From: Treponema sp.
Lineage (GTDB): Bacteria > Spirochaetota > Spirochaetia > Treponematales > Breznakiellaceae
Length of the DNA: 11,841 nucleotides
Assembly: GCA_031284385.1 (NCBI GenBank)
Contig: JAISZZ010000179.1
Span: 1-11,841, forward strand
Direction: 5' to 3'
Shown here: positions 4,793 through 11,841 of the stretch, one piece after another
How positions within the stretch are numbered: the first letter of the stretch is position 1
Layout: each line of letters begins with the position of its first letter
The notes under the pieces: model-generated
The model's database searches: none
Seen by the model: the letters and a program-made list of their open reading frames with translations, nothing else
Told to the model about the DNA's origin: nothing
Translations under genes and position numbers: made by a program

Positions 4793-5683
4793 ATGGAAAC
4801 GTTAAGTTCACTTTTTAGCGGTACAATTAAAGAAGCGTTATCGCTTTTTACCGCGCCGGCCTATATAACAGGCGATAATGTATATCAAGAAGCCGACAAG
4901 CGGGCTCTTACGCTTGTTGACAGCATGGTGGAACGGCTTACTCTGCCTGGTTCCGGGCTTACCGGCATGGACAATCTGCGCGAACTGCTTGAAAAAGCGC
5001 GCGCCGGTTCATCCTGCCTTCTTTTACTGGAACATTACAGTAATATGGATCTGCCGCAATTTTCGTATCTGCTGCGTAAAGAGGATCCGCTGGGCGTGGA
5101 AATAAACAACGCGCTTATCTCCATTGCGGGAATGAAATTAAACGAGGAAAATCCGGCGATAGCCGTTTTTAGCGGCGGCTATACCCGTATCATTATCTGC
5201 CCAAGCCGTTCCCACAATGAAGATGCGGAAAAGGATAAAGAAGAACGCCTGCGTATGATAAATATAAATCGTTCCGCCATGCGTAAACTGGAGGAATTAA
5301 AACATACCGGGCGCATCGTGCTGCTTTTTCCGGCTGGGACGCGGTTTCGTCCATGGGACCCAAATTCCAGACGCGGCGTCCGCGAAGTTTACTCGTACAT
5401 AAAAGGTTTCGATTATATGTGCCTTGCCGCGTTGAACGGCGAAATAATGCATATTCGACAGGGTGAGATGATAGACGACTTTGTAAGCGAAGACATATTG
5501 CGCGTTACCGTGTCGCCGGCGATTTCATGCAAGGAATTCCGTGAAAAAATTATGGATGAGGCCGAAAAAAACAATATCGAAGATAAAAAACAGGCGGTGG
5601 TGGATGCCATAATGCGGCGGCTTGAGGTGATGCACAACGACGCTGAGGCGGAACGCCTAAAAATTCAACGGAGTGGCTTGTAG
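4793..5683 (+). CDS. Putative PlsC-like glycerolipid acyltransferase
   Basis: A 296-residue protein with the acyltransferase signature His81-x4-Asp86 (His-Tyr-Ser-Asn-Met-Asp). A second block at 175-184 (Ile-Val-Leu-Leu-Phe-Pro-Ala-Gly-Thr-Arg) corresponds to the Phe-Pro-Glu-Gly-Thr-Arg motif that binds the glycerol-phosphate acceptor. It probably transfers an acyl chain to glycerol-3-phosphate or lysophosphatidate in phospholipid synthesis at the membrane, but the exact substrate cannot be told. Ala replaces the usual Glu in the second motif. There is no signal peptide. The C-terminal third is highly charged and helical. The frame is open upstream to 4661, but that part lies in a mobile element and before the promoter. 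The ATG at 4793 sits at the predicted transcription start, and the ATG at 4787 is the alternative. There is no Shine-Dalgarno sequence. It is first of three closely packed plus-strand genes. Confidence 0.75.
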   Translation: METLSSLFSGTIKEALSLFTAPAYITGDNVYQEADKRALTLVDSMVERLTLPGSGLTGMDNLRELLEKARAGSSCLLLLEHYSNMDLPQFSYLLRKEDPLGVEINNALISIAGMKLNEENPAIAVFSGGYTRIIICPSRSHNEDAEKDKEERLRMININRSAMRKLEELKHTGRIVLLFPAGTRFRPWDPNSRRGVREVYSYIKGFDYMCLAALNGEIMHIRQGEMIDDFVSEDILRVTVSPAISCKEFREKIMDEAEKNNIEDKKQAVVDAIMRRLEVMHNDAEAERLKIQRSGL

Positions 5684-5717
5684 AAATATTTGAAAGCCGG
5701 TTAGAATCAATCAAATT

Positions 5718-7052
5718 ATGGATGAAATAAAAAAGCGGCTTGCCGCGATTGGGATAAAGATACCTCAAATCATACTACCCTCGAAAATGGTTGATTTAAA
5801 AAAGTGGGCGGTAATAGCCTGCGACCAGTTTACTCAAGATGCCGGATACTGGGAAAAAGTGGCCGCTTTCACGGAAAACGCGCCTTCAACATTCAATCTA
5901 ATCTATCCTGAAATATATCTGAATCAAAAAGACAGATCGGAACGGATAAAACGTATACACGAAACGATGTGTCTCTACAACGATACAATATTTACGGAAA
6001 ACGCCATACTCAACCCGCCCAGGCAGGCGGGCGCTTTTATAGAACGGGTAACGCAGCACGGTATTCGGCGCGGCGTTGTGCTGGCGATAGATTTGGAGGC
6101 GTATGACTGGAAAGCAGATTCGCAAAGCATCATCCGCGCCACAGAAGGTACATTGCCTGAGCGTCTGCCGCCGCGTATGGAGATTCGACGGGGCGCTTGT
6201 CTGGAATTACCGCATATTTTGCTTTTAATTAACGACACTGAAAATATTCTTATGCCGTTGCTGGAAAAATTGCTCGTAAAAGCGCCCGTTATTTACGATA
6301 CCCCGCTGATGTTGGACGGTGAAAGCGTGCGGTGCCGGCTTTTGTACCGGAAAAATGACTGGGCATTGATACAGGATGTTTTTGAACATTTGGCTCGGAC
6401 ATCATTTAACCGTTTCCACATTGAAAACCCCTTTCTGTTCGCTGTCGGAGATGGCAATCATTCACTGGCCGCCGCAAAAGCCGTTTGGGACGAGTACAAG
6501 GCTGCTCACGCGGACGATGAGAACATAAACAACCATCCGGCGCGGTACGCTTTGGTTGAAGTGGTGAACCTTTACGATACCGCCATAGTTTTTGAACCGA
6601 TACACCGTATCGTCTTTAACGCGGATGCCGAAAAGATACTTGGAATTTTAAGCGCGCTGCCGGGCTTTTCTTCGCGGGAGGTTGGTGGAAAAGAACAGTT
6701 AAAAAACATGGTTGCGGATAATGCGGCGGAGAGCCGCTGCGGAATAGTTTCCGGAGAGCAGGCAATACTTGTAAAATATTCAGGCGGAAAATCGCCCACT
6801 GCGGACATAGACCCGCTTTTAGAAAGTCTTGAATTGGATTACATACACGGCGAGGATGAACTATTCCGGCTCGCCTCAAAACAGGACGGCGGGGTGGCTG
6901 CTGCCGGAATACTGCTGCCGCCGTTCAGCAAAAAAGGGCTTTTTGAATCCATCGCCAGCAGCGGCCCCTTGCCGCGGAAAAGTTTTTCTATGGGCGATGC
7001 CGGTGAAAAACGTTTCTACCTGGAATGTAGACAGCTTTTTACAGTTCCGTAA
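5718..7052 (+). CDS. DUF1015 family protein
   Basis: A 444-residue cytoplasmic protein (no signal or membrane segment) that fits the DUF1015 family over its whole length. Recognisable blocks are Trp-Ala-Val-Ile-Ala-Cys-Asp-Gln-Phe-Thr near 30-39, Arg-Ala-Thr-Glu-Gly-Thr with Arg-Leu-Pro-Pro-Arg near 140-153, and Val-Gly-Asp-Gly-Asn-His-Ser-Leu (243-250), which is the family's conserved Asp-Gly-[Asn/His]-His motif. The biochemical role of the family is not established. Members are common in anaerobes and are often annotated as hypothetical or SerC-like. The gene starts 34 bp after the acyltransferase stop and ends 11 bp before the DUF3089 gene, so all three look co-transcribed. The ribosome-binding site is weak, which fits translation being carried over from the upstream gene. 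Confidence 0.85.
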   Translation: MDEIKKRLAAIGIKIPQIILPSKMVDLKKWAVIACDQFTQDAGYWEKVAAFTENAPSTFNLIYPEIYLNQKDRSERIKRIHETMCLYNDTIFTENAILNPPRQAGAFIERVTQHGIRRGVVLAIDLEAYDWKADSQSIIRATEGTLPERLPPRMEIRRGACLELPHILLLINDTENILMPLLEKLLVKAPVIYDTPLMLDGESVRCRLLYRKNDWALIQDVFEHLARTSFNRFHIENPFLFAVGDGNHSLAAAKAVWDEYKAAHADDENINNHPARYALVEVVNLYDTAIVFEPIHRIVFNADAEKILGILSALPGFSSREVGGKEQLKNMVADNAAESRCGIVSGEQAILVKYSGGKSPTADIDPLLESLELDYIHGEDELFRLASKQDGGVAAAGILLPPFSKKGLFESIASSGPLPRKSFSMGDAGEKRFYLECRQLFTVP

Positions 7053-7063
7053 GGAGTTTTAAT

Positions 7064-8134
7064 ATGAGAAAGACGGCGACGGTATTGACTCTGTGCGTGG
7101 CGGTGGTACTCGCGGCGGGCGGCTGCGTATCGCAAAACGCGGTGGAAAGCTCTCCGGGGCGCGTTATACGGACGGAAGACCTGCGGTATCCGCGCTATGG
7201 CGACAACATCGAGCCTGTGGATTACGGGGATCCCGCTAACTGGCTTGCGGCAGGGGCGGACGGGCAATTCGCGGCGGATGTGTTTTTTCTGTACCCAACC
7301 TCATGGCGCGCCGCTTACGGCGAGTACCCGATAACGGGAATCAACAATAAAGATATGCGGCACTGGGCAAATTACTACCTAAAGACGCGGGCTTCGGCGT
7401 TTGAAACGGCGGGAAACGTTTATGCGCCATTTTACCGGCAGTTTGACGCCTCATTCGTGGTTGCCCAACAGCCTGACAATGGAATTGCATACTTTGGCGG
7501 CGTACCGCTCACGGATGTTGCCGCGGCTTTTGACTATTACCTCGAACACTACAACAACGGCAAGCCCTTCATACTGGCGGGCCATTCGCAGGGTTCTTTC
7601 GTGCTGGCCGCGCTTATCGCGCTGTACCTGCGGGACAGGCCCGATGTGTACGACAGGATGATAGCCGCCTACCTGATAGGTATGCCCATACCGGAAACAG
7701 TTTACGAACTGTTTCCCCATATGAAACCGGCGCAAAACGCGGACGACCTTGGCGTAATCATATCGTACAACACGAATACGCCGGTTATTGACGGCAAGGA
7801 CCCGTTTTCGTACCCGTCAAACGTGTTGATAAATCCCATAAGCTGGGTAACGGACGAAAGTTACGCGCCAAAAGAGGCCTCAAAGGGCGGGATAATCGTA
7901 AACGATGACGGTTCTTTTACGCGGGCGCCGAACCTTGCGGACGCGAAAATAGACCGCTCAACGGGGACGCTGGTAGCGAATGTTGACAGGGAAAAGTTCA
8001 GCAGCGGAGCCGCGTCGAGGGGTTATTTTCCGCTGGGAGTGCTGCACGAAAACGATATACCGCTTTACTACTACGATTTGAGTGCCAACGCGGAGAAGCG
8101 CGTAAAAAATTGGTTCGCCGCTAAAGCAAACTAG
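7064..8134 (+). CDS. DUF3089 lipoprotein, predicted alpha/beta-hydrolase
   Basis: 356 residues. The N-terminus is Met-Arg-Lys, a hydrophobic stretch and a good lipobox, Leu-Ala-Ala-Gly-Gly-Cys21, so it should be exported and lipid-anchored. The rest matches DUF3089: Phe-Phe-Leu-Tyr-Pro-Thr-Ser (74-80), Tyr-Ala-Pro-Phe-Tyr-Arg-Gln (120-126), Ala-Phe-Asp-Tyr-Tyr-Leu (155-160) and Asn-Gly-Lys-Pro-Phe-Ile-Leu-Ala-Gly-His-Ser-Gln-Gly-Ser (165-178). In the last block Ser175 is the nucleophile-elbow serine of an alpha/beta-hydrolase. His328 in Gly-Val-Leu-His is the likely catalytic histidine. The substrate is unknown; esters or lipids are plausible given the neighbouring acyltransferase (inference). 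AAGGAG seven bases before the ATG gives a firm start. It is last in the three-gene plus-strand unit and meets the nik operon tail to tail. No clear terminator is visible in 8135-8296. Confidence 0.87.
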   Translation: MRKTATVLTLCVAVVLAAGGCVSQNAVESSPGRVIRTEDLRYPRYGDNIEPVDYGDPANWLAAGADGQFAADVFFLYPTSWRAAYGEYPITGINNKDMRHWANYYLKTRASAFETAGNVYAPFYRQFDASFVVAQQPDNGIAYFGGVPLTDVAAAFDYYLEHYNNGKPFILAGHSQGSFVLAALIALYLRDRPDVYDRMIAAYLIGMPIPETVYELFPHMKPAQNADDLGVIISYNTNTPVIDGKDPFSYPSNVLINPISWVTDESYAPKEASKGGIIVNDDGSFTRAPNLADAKIDRSTGTLVANVDREKFSSGAASRGYFPLGVLHENDIPLYYYDLSANAEKRVKNWFAAKAN

Positions 8135-8296
8135 AAAAGTATGGGGAAGCCCCGCAGAGTGGTGTTTTACAGGTAGAAGCGCTATATCAGCGCCGCATAG
8201 GGCGTTCCGCCGGCTAGACAGTCCCAACCGGCGATTCTCAAGTTTAGAAAAATGTGATCGGTAACTGTGCAAAATATCATCGCGCCTCACGTAGGG
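8135..8296. other. Convergent intergenic region between the DUF3089 gene and nikE
   Basis: 162 bp between two genes that meet tail to tail. It contains only weak palindromes (AGCGC-type arms near 8179-8193 and CGCCGG/CCGGCG at 8208-8233 with a 14-base loop). None is followed by a T-run, so no intrinsic terminator can be supported for either operon. Confidence 0.45.
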
Positions 8297-9097
8297 TTAA
8301 GTTCCAACTGGAGACTGCGGGAGTATGGCCGCAGCCAGAGCTTTGAAGGCTGCGTCAAAGGAGTGTGCGTCTTTTTCGGGGGTCTCCATGTTTTCTATGC
8401 GGGATGTTATGAGGCCGGCTTTCATTACGGCGAGGCAGTCGCAGACTTTTACAAGGACGCGCAAATCATGCGAGATGAACAGGAATGACGCGCCTGTTTC
8501 ACGCTTGAGCTGGGCGATAAGCTCCAGTACGAGGCTCTGATTCAGCATATCCAACGCGCTTACCGCCTCGTCCAGCACGATGAAGGCGGGGCGCAGCGAC
8601 AGGGCGCGGGCTATGCAGATACGCTGCAACTCTCCGCCTGAAAACTGGGAGGGCAGTTTGTCCAGAGCGTTCTCCGGTATGCCCACCCGCCGCAAGAGTC
8701 CGCCGGCGCGGGAGCGGAGTTCCTCTTTTGACAGCTTTTCAAAGTACGAAAGCGGCTCGGTGATGATTTCCCATGCGCGAAAACGCGGGTTTACCGCGCC
8801 GTGCGAGTTTTGAAAGACGACTTGAGCGTTACGCCGGTACTCACGCAGGGCATTCTTATCCATGCCGCTTATATTTCTGCCCTTGTACAAAACTTCGCCG
8901 CAGCAGCGTTCAAGCCCCAGCGCGATACGCGCCGTAGTGCTCTTGCCGCAGCCTGATTCGCCCAACAGTCCCAAACATTGCCCGCCGTGTACCGTAAGAT
9001 TTATTCCACGCAGGATTTCAACATCACTGTTTTTACCAAAAAGTTTTCCCTGCCGGTAAGATTTCCGCACATTCTTTAATTCAATAAGTTCCGTCAT
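8297..9097 (-). CDS. nikE: Nickel ABC transporter ATP-binding protein NikE
   Basis: One of two ATPases that power nickel import from the cytoplasmic side. It is 266 residues, close to E. coli NikE. Walker A is Gly46-Glu-Ser-Gly-Cys-Gly-Lys-Ser53, the Q-loop Gln is 96, the signature is Phe-Ser-Gly-Gly-Glu-Leu-Gln-Arg (152-159), Walker B is Ile-Val-Leu-Asp-Glu (173-177) and the switch His is 210. NikE-like details are Ala-Val-Asn-Pro-Arg after the Q-loop, Leu-Asp-Glu-Ala-Val-Ser-x-Leu-Asp and a C-terminus Ala-Ile-Leu-Pro-x-x-Pro-Val. It lacks the long C-terminal oligopeptide-binding extension of OppF-type proteins. Its ATG overlaps the nikD stop by four bases (ATGA), so translation is coupled. 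It is the last gene of the operon, and no nikR follows in the window. Confidence 0.9.
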   Translation of the reverse strand: MTELIELKNVRKSYRQGKLFGKNSDVEILRGINLTVHGGQCLGLLGESGCGKSTTARIALGLERCCGEVLYKGRNISGMDKNALREYRRNAQVVFQNSHGAVNPRFRAWEIITEPLSYFEKLSKEELRSRAGGLLRRVGIPENALDKLPSQFSGGELQRICIARALSLRPAFIVLDEAVSALDMLNQSLVLELIAQLKRETGASFLFISHDLRVLVKVCDCLAVMKAGLITSRIENMETPEKDAHSFDAAFKALAAAILPQSPVGT

Positions 9098-9915
9098 GCT
9101 TCTATTAACTCCATGAGCTTGTTAAAGCGTTCCGTGTACAAGGCGCGGTGGGCATCAAGCAGACCTTGCGCGTACTCGCTTTTTGGAGAGGTAAAAAAAG
9201 TTTTAGCCTCTCCTCTTTCAACTATCTTTCCGTCCTTCATTAAAATCATATTTTGCGCGAGGCTGGCAGCGACTCCAAAATCATGCGTAATTATCAGCAG
9301 GGCGCAGTCATTCTCCCTGCGGTACGCCTCAAGCAGTGAAAGTATCTTTTTCTGAGCCACAAGATCGAGGTCTGTTGTCGCCTCGTCCGCTATCATGATG
9401 GAAGGACGGGATAAAAGCGCGATTGCGAGCATCACGCGCTGCAACATTCCGCCGCTCATCTGGAAGGGGTACATATCGAGTATAACATAGGGATTCGGAA
9501 AGCCTACCCGCGCCAGCGCTTCCAGCGCAATATCCCTGATTTTCCGCCTGTCGTACCCGTGGGATACGAATGTTTCCGAAAAATGGGAAAGCACAGTCAA
9601 CACAGGATCAAAGGCGCTCATCGGGTTCTGCATTACTATACTGACGCGCTTGTTTCGTGCGGAACGGTACTGTTCCGCGCTCCATACCGCCGTATCCTCG
9701 CCCAGAATGATTATTCGGCCTGACGTTTTATGCACGCCCGCGGGAAGCAGCCCCATCACTGCGGAAGCCGTCATCGTCTTGCCGCAGCCTGATTCACCCA
9801 CGAGCGCAAGCGATTCGCCTTTTTTGAGCGTAAACGAAAGATTATCAACAAGAATTCTTTCACTCTGATTGGCGTGTACCTGTAGACTGCTGATTTCCAG
9901 CGCAATATCATTCAT
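9094..9915 (-). CDS. nikD: Nickel ABC transporter ATP-binding protein NikD
   Basis: The second ATPase of the importer, 273 residues from the chosen start. Walker A is Gly40-Glu-Ser-Gly-Cys-Gly-Lys-Thr47, followed by Leu-Leu-Pro-Ala-Gly-Val as in NikD. Gln96 lies in Ile-Val-Met-Gln-Asn-Pro with Ser-Ala-Phe-Asp-Pro after it. The signature is Tyr-Pro-Phe-Gln-Met-Ser-Gly-Gly-Met-Leu-Gln-Arg (149-160). Walker B is Ile-Ala-Asp-Glu (175-178), then Ala-Thr-Thr-Asp-Leu-Asp-Leu-Val-Ala-Gln, with the switch His at 211. The Met-Ser-Gly-Gly-Met-Leu-Gln-Arg form and the end Asp-Ala-His-Arg-Ala-Leu-Tyr agree closely with E. coli NikD. The ATG at 9913-9915 shares its A with the nikC stop (TGATG) and has AAGGA eight bases upstream. 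An in-frame ATG at 9924 is the alternative. Confidence 0.93.
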   Translation of the reverse strand: MNDIALEISSLQVHANQSERILVDNLSFTLKKGESLALVGESGCGKTMTASAVMGLLPAGVHKTSGRIIILGEDTAVWSAEQYRSARNKRVSIVMQNPMSAFDPVLTVLSHFSETFVSHGYDRRKIRDIALEALARVGFPNPYVILDMYPFQMSGGMLQRVMLAIALLSRPSIMIADEATTDLDLVAQKKILSLLEAYRRENDCALLIITHDFGVAASLAQNMILMKDGKIVERGEAKTFFTSPKSEYAQGLLDAHRALYTERFNKLMELIEA

Positions 9916-10802
9916 CAGCAACATCCTTCATCCTGTACCAAGGCAGGATCGATTTTATCGCGGAGATAATCGCCGGGAATATTGAAGGCCAGTACCGTCA
10001 AGAATATCATCATTCCCGGAATTATCGCCAACTGAGGGTTTGTCCATATCTGCTGGCGGGCATCGTTTATCATGGATCCCCATTCTGGGGATGGCGGCTG
10101 TATGCCAAGTCCTAAAAATGACAGGCCGGAGACGTGCAGCATCATGTGTCCTAAATCAAGGGTGGCCAGTATCATAAGTTGAGCGAAGACAGGTTGAGCG
10201 ATATGCCGGACAAAGATGCGGAAGCCGCTGCCGCCCGCAGCACGGGCGGCAAGTATATAGTCCCGGTTTTTAAGGTTTAGTACCATGCTTCGGACGATAC
10301 GGGCGTACCATGCCCAGTGTGTCAGCACGATGGCAAGGATAACGTTGGTCATTCCCGTGCCGAAGATGCCTATCAGAAAAAGCGCCAAAATGAATGTGGG
10401 AAAAGTCATAAAGGCTTCACAAACACGCATGATAAGCGTGTCCACAATGCCGCCGGAAAATCCCGCTATCGCGCCCAGCGTAAAACCCAACGCCATTATC
10501 AGAACCGCGATAAAGGCGACAGAGCCAAGTGATACCCGCGTTCCCCAGATTAGCCGTGAAAGCATATCCCGTCCCAGATGGTCTGTCCCCAATGGATGTT
10601 GAATACTTGCCGGCGCAAGACGCTCGTCAACATTTATTGAGTATGGATCCCGCGGAGAAATAACCGGCGCGAATACCGCCGTAAAAAGCAGCAGGGCGAG
10701 TACAAACCGCGAAAAGGCGAGCGGCGCGGGAACACGTTTTCCGGTATCCGTATGTTCGTGGGAACCGTGTGCACAGCCGGTTCCGGCTCCAATATCATGC
10801 AT
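9915..10802 (-). CDS. nikC: Nickel ABC transporter permease NikC, with His-rich N-terminus and Cys-Cys C-terminus
   Basis: An inner-membrane permease, 295 residues from the chosen start, against about 277 in E. coli. It has a first membrane helix near 31-50, the block Leu-Gly-Thr-Asp-His-Leu-Gly-Arg-Asp (71-79), Phe-Met-Thr-Phe-Pro-Thr (131-136), His-Trp-Ala-Trp-Tyr-Ala-Arg (162-168) and Leu-Gly-His-Met-Met-Leu-His-Val (217-224). The cytoplasmic ATPase-coupling loop is near 185-204. The ATG at 10800-10802 has AAGGAGG eight bases upstream. An in-frame GTG at 10820 is less likely because that site would lie inside the gene. It overlaps nikB by eight bases. The extra N-terminus holds His2, Cys10, His12, His15 and His17, and the protein ends Gly-Cys-Cys. 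These look like metal ligands (inference). Confidence 0.94.
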   Translation of the reverse strand: MHDIGAGTGCAHGSHEHTDTGKRVPAPLAFSRFVLALLLFTAVFAPVISPRDPYSINVDERLAPASIQHPLGTDHLGRDMLSRLIWGTRVSLGSVAFIAVLIMALGFTLGAIAGFSGGIVDTLIMRVCEAFMTFPTFILALFLIGIFGTGMTNVILAIVLTHWAWYARIVRSMVLNLKNRDYILAARAAGGSGFRIFVRHIAQPVFAQLMILATLDLGHMMLHVSGLSFLGLGIQPPSPEWGSMINDARQQIWTNPQLAIIPGMMIFLTVLAFNIPGDYLRDKIDPALVQDEGCC

Positions 10803-11745
10803 GAGAAACGCCTCCTTCACTGTAGCGGATACGCGGGTCGAGCGCGGCGTACAGGATGTCTATGACCAGATTGCACAGCACAAATATCACGGTCATCATC
10901 AGGATAAAACATTGCATCACCGGAAAATCGCGGTTGTAGATGGCGGAAACCGCGTAGCGCCCCACGCCCGGCCACGCGAATATCACTTCAGCAACGACAG
11001 CGCCGCCCAGAATCTCGCCTATATGCATTCCCATTGCGGTAACGACAGGGATGAAAGAATTTTTTAACACATGATGGCGAGTTATAAGAGACTCGCGCAC
11101 GCCGCGCAGCCGCGCATAGGACACATAGCGAGTGTTCATCTGTTCAAGCATATTGCCGCGCAAGAGTCGCGCGTTGATACAGGCGGACATCAACGCGACA
11201 GAAAAGGCCGGCATCAACACATGGCGCAGGCCGCCCATGCCGAGAGCGGGCAGCCACTTCAGTTTCATCGCAAATAAAAATATCATCAGGAACGCAAACC
11301 AGAAACTCGGTATGGAAACGCCAATATACGCGGCGGCTCGCAGTACATCATCCTGCCACTTCCCATGATACTTCGCCGCAAGGATACCGGCGGGAATGCT
11401 TAACGTTATCATGATGAGGATTGAAACCGCGGCGAGGTAGAGCGTGTTCGGTAAATAATGCAGCAGATGTTTTGTTACCGGCGCTTTGGTTACATAGGAG
11501 ATGCCGAAATCCATGCGGACGGCGCGGGAAATCCAATCAATATACTGAGTGATAAGCGGCCTATCGAGCCCCAGCTCGCGCCTCGCGTTTTCCAGCGCCG
11601 CATCTGTGGGCGGTATATTTGAAAGCCTGAGGTAGCTCATCGCGGGGTCGTTTGGCCCGGAGTGCAGCAGCGCGAATACCACGATTGACACGATGAAAAG
11701 CATGGGTATCAACATCAAAACACGCTTGATAATGAATTTTGTCAT
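10795..11745 (-). CDS. nikB: Nickel ABC transporter permease NikB
   Basis: An inner-membrane permease that pairs with NikC to form the nickel channel. It is 316 residues, against 314 in E. coli. NikB-specific stretches include Asp-Pro-Ala-Met-Ser-Tyr-Leu-Arg-Leu-Ser-Asn-Ile-Pro-Pro-Thr (33-47), Leu-Gly-Leu-Asp-Arg-Pro-Leu (58-64) and Met-Asp-Phe-Gly-Ile-Ser (78-83). Further ones are the coupling loop Tyr-Ala-Arg-Leu-Arg-Gly (210-215), His-Ile-Gly-Glu (241-244), Phe-Ala-Trp-Pro-Gly-Val-Gly-Arg-Tyr-Ala-Val-Ser-Ala-Ile (256-269) and Ala-Leu-Asp-Pro-Arg-Ile-Arg near the end. There are about six membrane helices, beginning with residues 8-28. GGAG, six bases upstream of the ATG and overlapping the nikA stop region, supports the start. 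Confidence 0.95.
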   Translation of the reverse strand: MTKFIIKRVLMLIPMLFIVSIVVFALLHSGPNDPAMSYLRLSNIPPTDAALENARRELGLDRPLITQYIDWISRAVRMDFGISYVTKAPVTKHLLHYLPNTLYLAAVSILIMITLSIPAGILAAKYHGKWQDDVLRAAAYIGVSIPSFWFAFLMIFLFAMKLKWLPALGMGGLRHVLMPAFSVALMSACINARLLRGNMLEQMNTRYVSYARLRGVRESLITRHHVLKNSFIPVVTAMGMHIGEILGGAVVAEVIFAWPGVGRYAVSAIYNRDFPVMQCFILMMTVIFVLCNLVIDILYAALDPRIRYSEGGVSHA

Positions 11746-11748
11746 CCT

Positions 11749-11841
11749 TTACTCCAGCGTTATGGCAGAAAAGGGGATGTGGTGTTTGTCGGCGCCGAAA
11801 CCCACGTTTGAAAGTTCAGCCGTCCTGTATACCTCGAACAT
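11749..11841 (-). CDS. nikA: C-terminal end of the nickel-binding protein NikA (partial, runs off the right edge)
   Basis: The last 30 codons of a minus-strand gene, stopping at TAA (11749-11751), three bases before the nikB ATG. The residues end Val-Gly-Phe-Gly-Ala-Asp-Lys-His-His-Ile-Pro-Phe-Ser-Ala-Ile-Thr-Leu-Glu. The x-Ile-Pro-Phe-x-x-Ile pattern near the C-terminus is typical of family-5 extracytoplasmic solute-binding proteins, and E. coli NikA ends with Glu-Ile-Pro-Phe-Glu-Gln-Ile. NikA would be the periplasmic or lipid-anchored receptor delivering nickel, as a chelate, to NikBC. The call rests mainly on position before nikBCDE, since so little of the protein is visible. Confidence 0.75.
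   Translation of the reverse strand: MFEVYRTAELSNVGFGADKHHIPFSAITLE

Noticed and set aside
8147..8180. Terminator after the DUF3089 gene (GGGG-AAG-CCCC followed later by TGTTTTA)
   Set aside because: The stem is only four base pairs and the T-rich part is about a dozen bases away, too far for an intrinsic terminator.
10801..11368. Several plus-strand frames rich in His, Gln and Arg opposite nikB
   Set aside because: They are the reverse-strand shadows of a hydrophobic permease gene with strong family identity.
9094..11745. Oligopeptide or dipeptide transporter (Opp/Dpp) as the best call for the ABC operon
   Set aside because: The permeases and NikD carry long stretches typical of the nickel branch, and both ATPases lack the C-terminal extension usual in Opp/Dpp ATPases. 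A peptide or metallophore substrate remains possible but second best.

Overview
The window looks like chromosomal DNA of a spirochaete, most likely a Treponema-type host-associated species. This rests on a lipoprotein with a short relaxed lipobox followed by Cys-Asp-Asn-Pro-Thr and a Gly run, a small outer-membrane barrel protein ending in Phe, an adjacent cheR-cheB pair, and intergenic DNA full of short GC-rich palindromes. The genus is inferred from style only; no rRNA or marker gene is present.

Left part (1-2153). The left edge carries the first 28 codons of a minus-strand gene resembling the N-terminus of an IS30-type transposase. A strong minus-strand terminator (317-356) closes a two-gene minus-strand unit: a putative outer-membrane beta-barrel protein (1192-1743, apparently starting on ATT) followed by a putative lipoprotein (404-1111). 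Both genes have the same ~23-bp leader and ribosome-binding-site block. The gap 1773-2153 has no gene but holds four consecutive hairpins.

Chemotaxis (2154-4178, minus). cheR and cheB are separated by 9 bp. They encode the methyltransferase and methylesterase that set receptor methylation.

Intergenic 4179-4792. This gap holds two related miniature inverted-repeat elements (55 and 137 bp, with 4-bp YTAR-type target duplications), a 13-G homopolymer, a dispersed GC-rich repeat, and a near-consensus sigma-70 promoter. The promoter's predicted start point falls on the first base of the next gene's likely ATG, which implies a leaderless mRNA.

Lipid/hypothetical operon (4793-8134, plus). A PlsC-like acyltransferase, a DUF1015 protein and a DUF3089 lipoprotein with an alpha/beta-hydrolase nucleophile motif follow each other closely and appear co-transcribed.

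Nickel-type ABC importer (8297-11841, minus). The tail of nikA, then nikB, nikC, nikD and nikE, form a compact operon with overlapping or near-touching genes. All four complete proteins show family-specific Nik motifs, so nickel (or a nickel chelate) is the best substrate guess. NikC has a His-rich N-terminal extension and a Cys-Cys C-terminus.

Most of the window is ordinary gene content. The less explained material is the intergenic palindromes and mini-elements, the poly-G tract, the unusual start contexts, and the acyltransferase/DUF1015/DUF3089 grouping.
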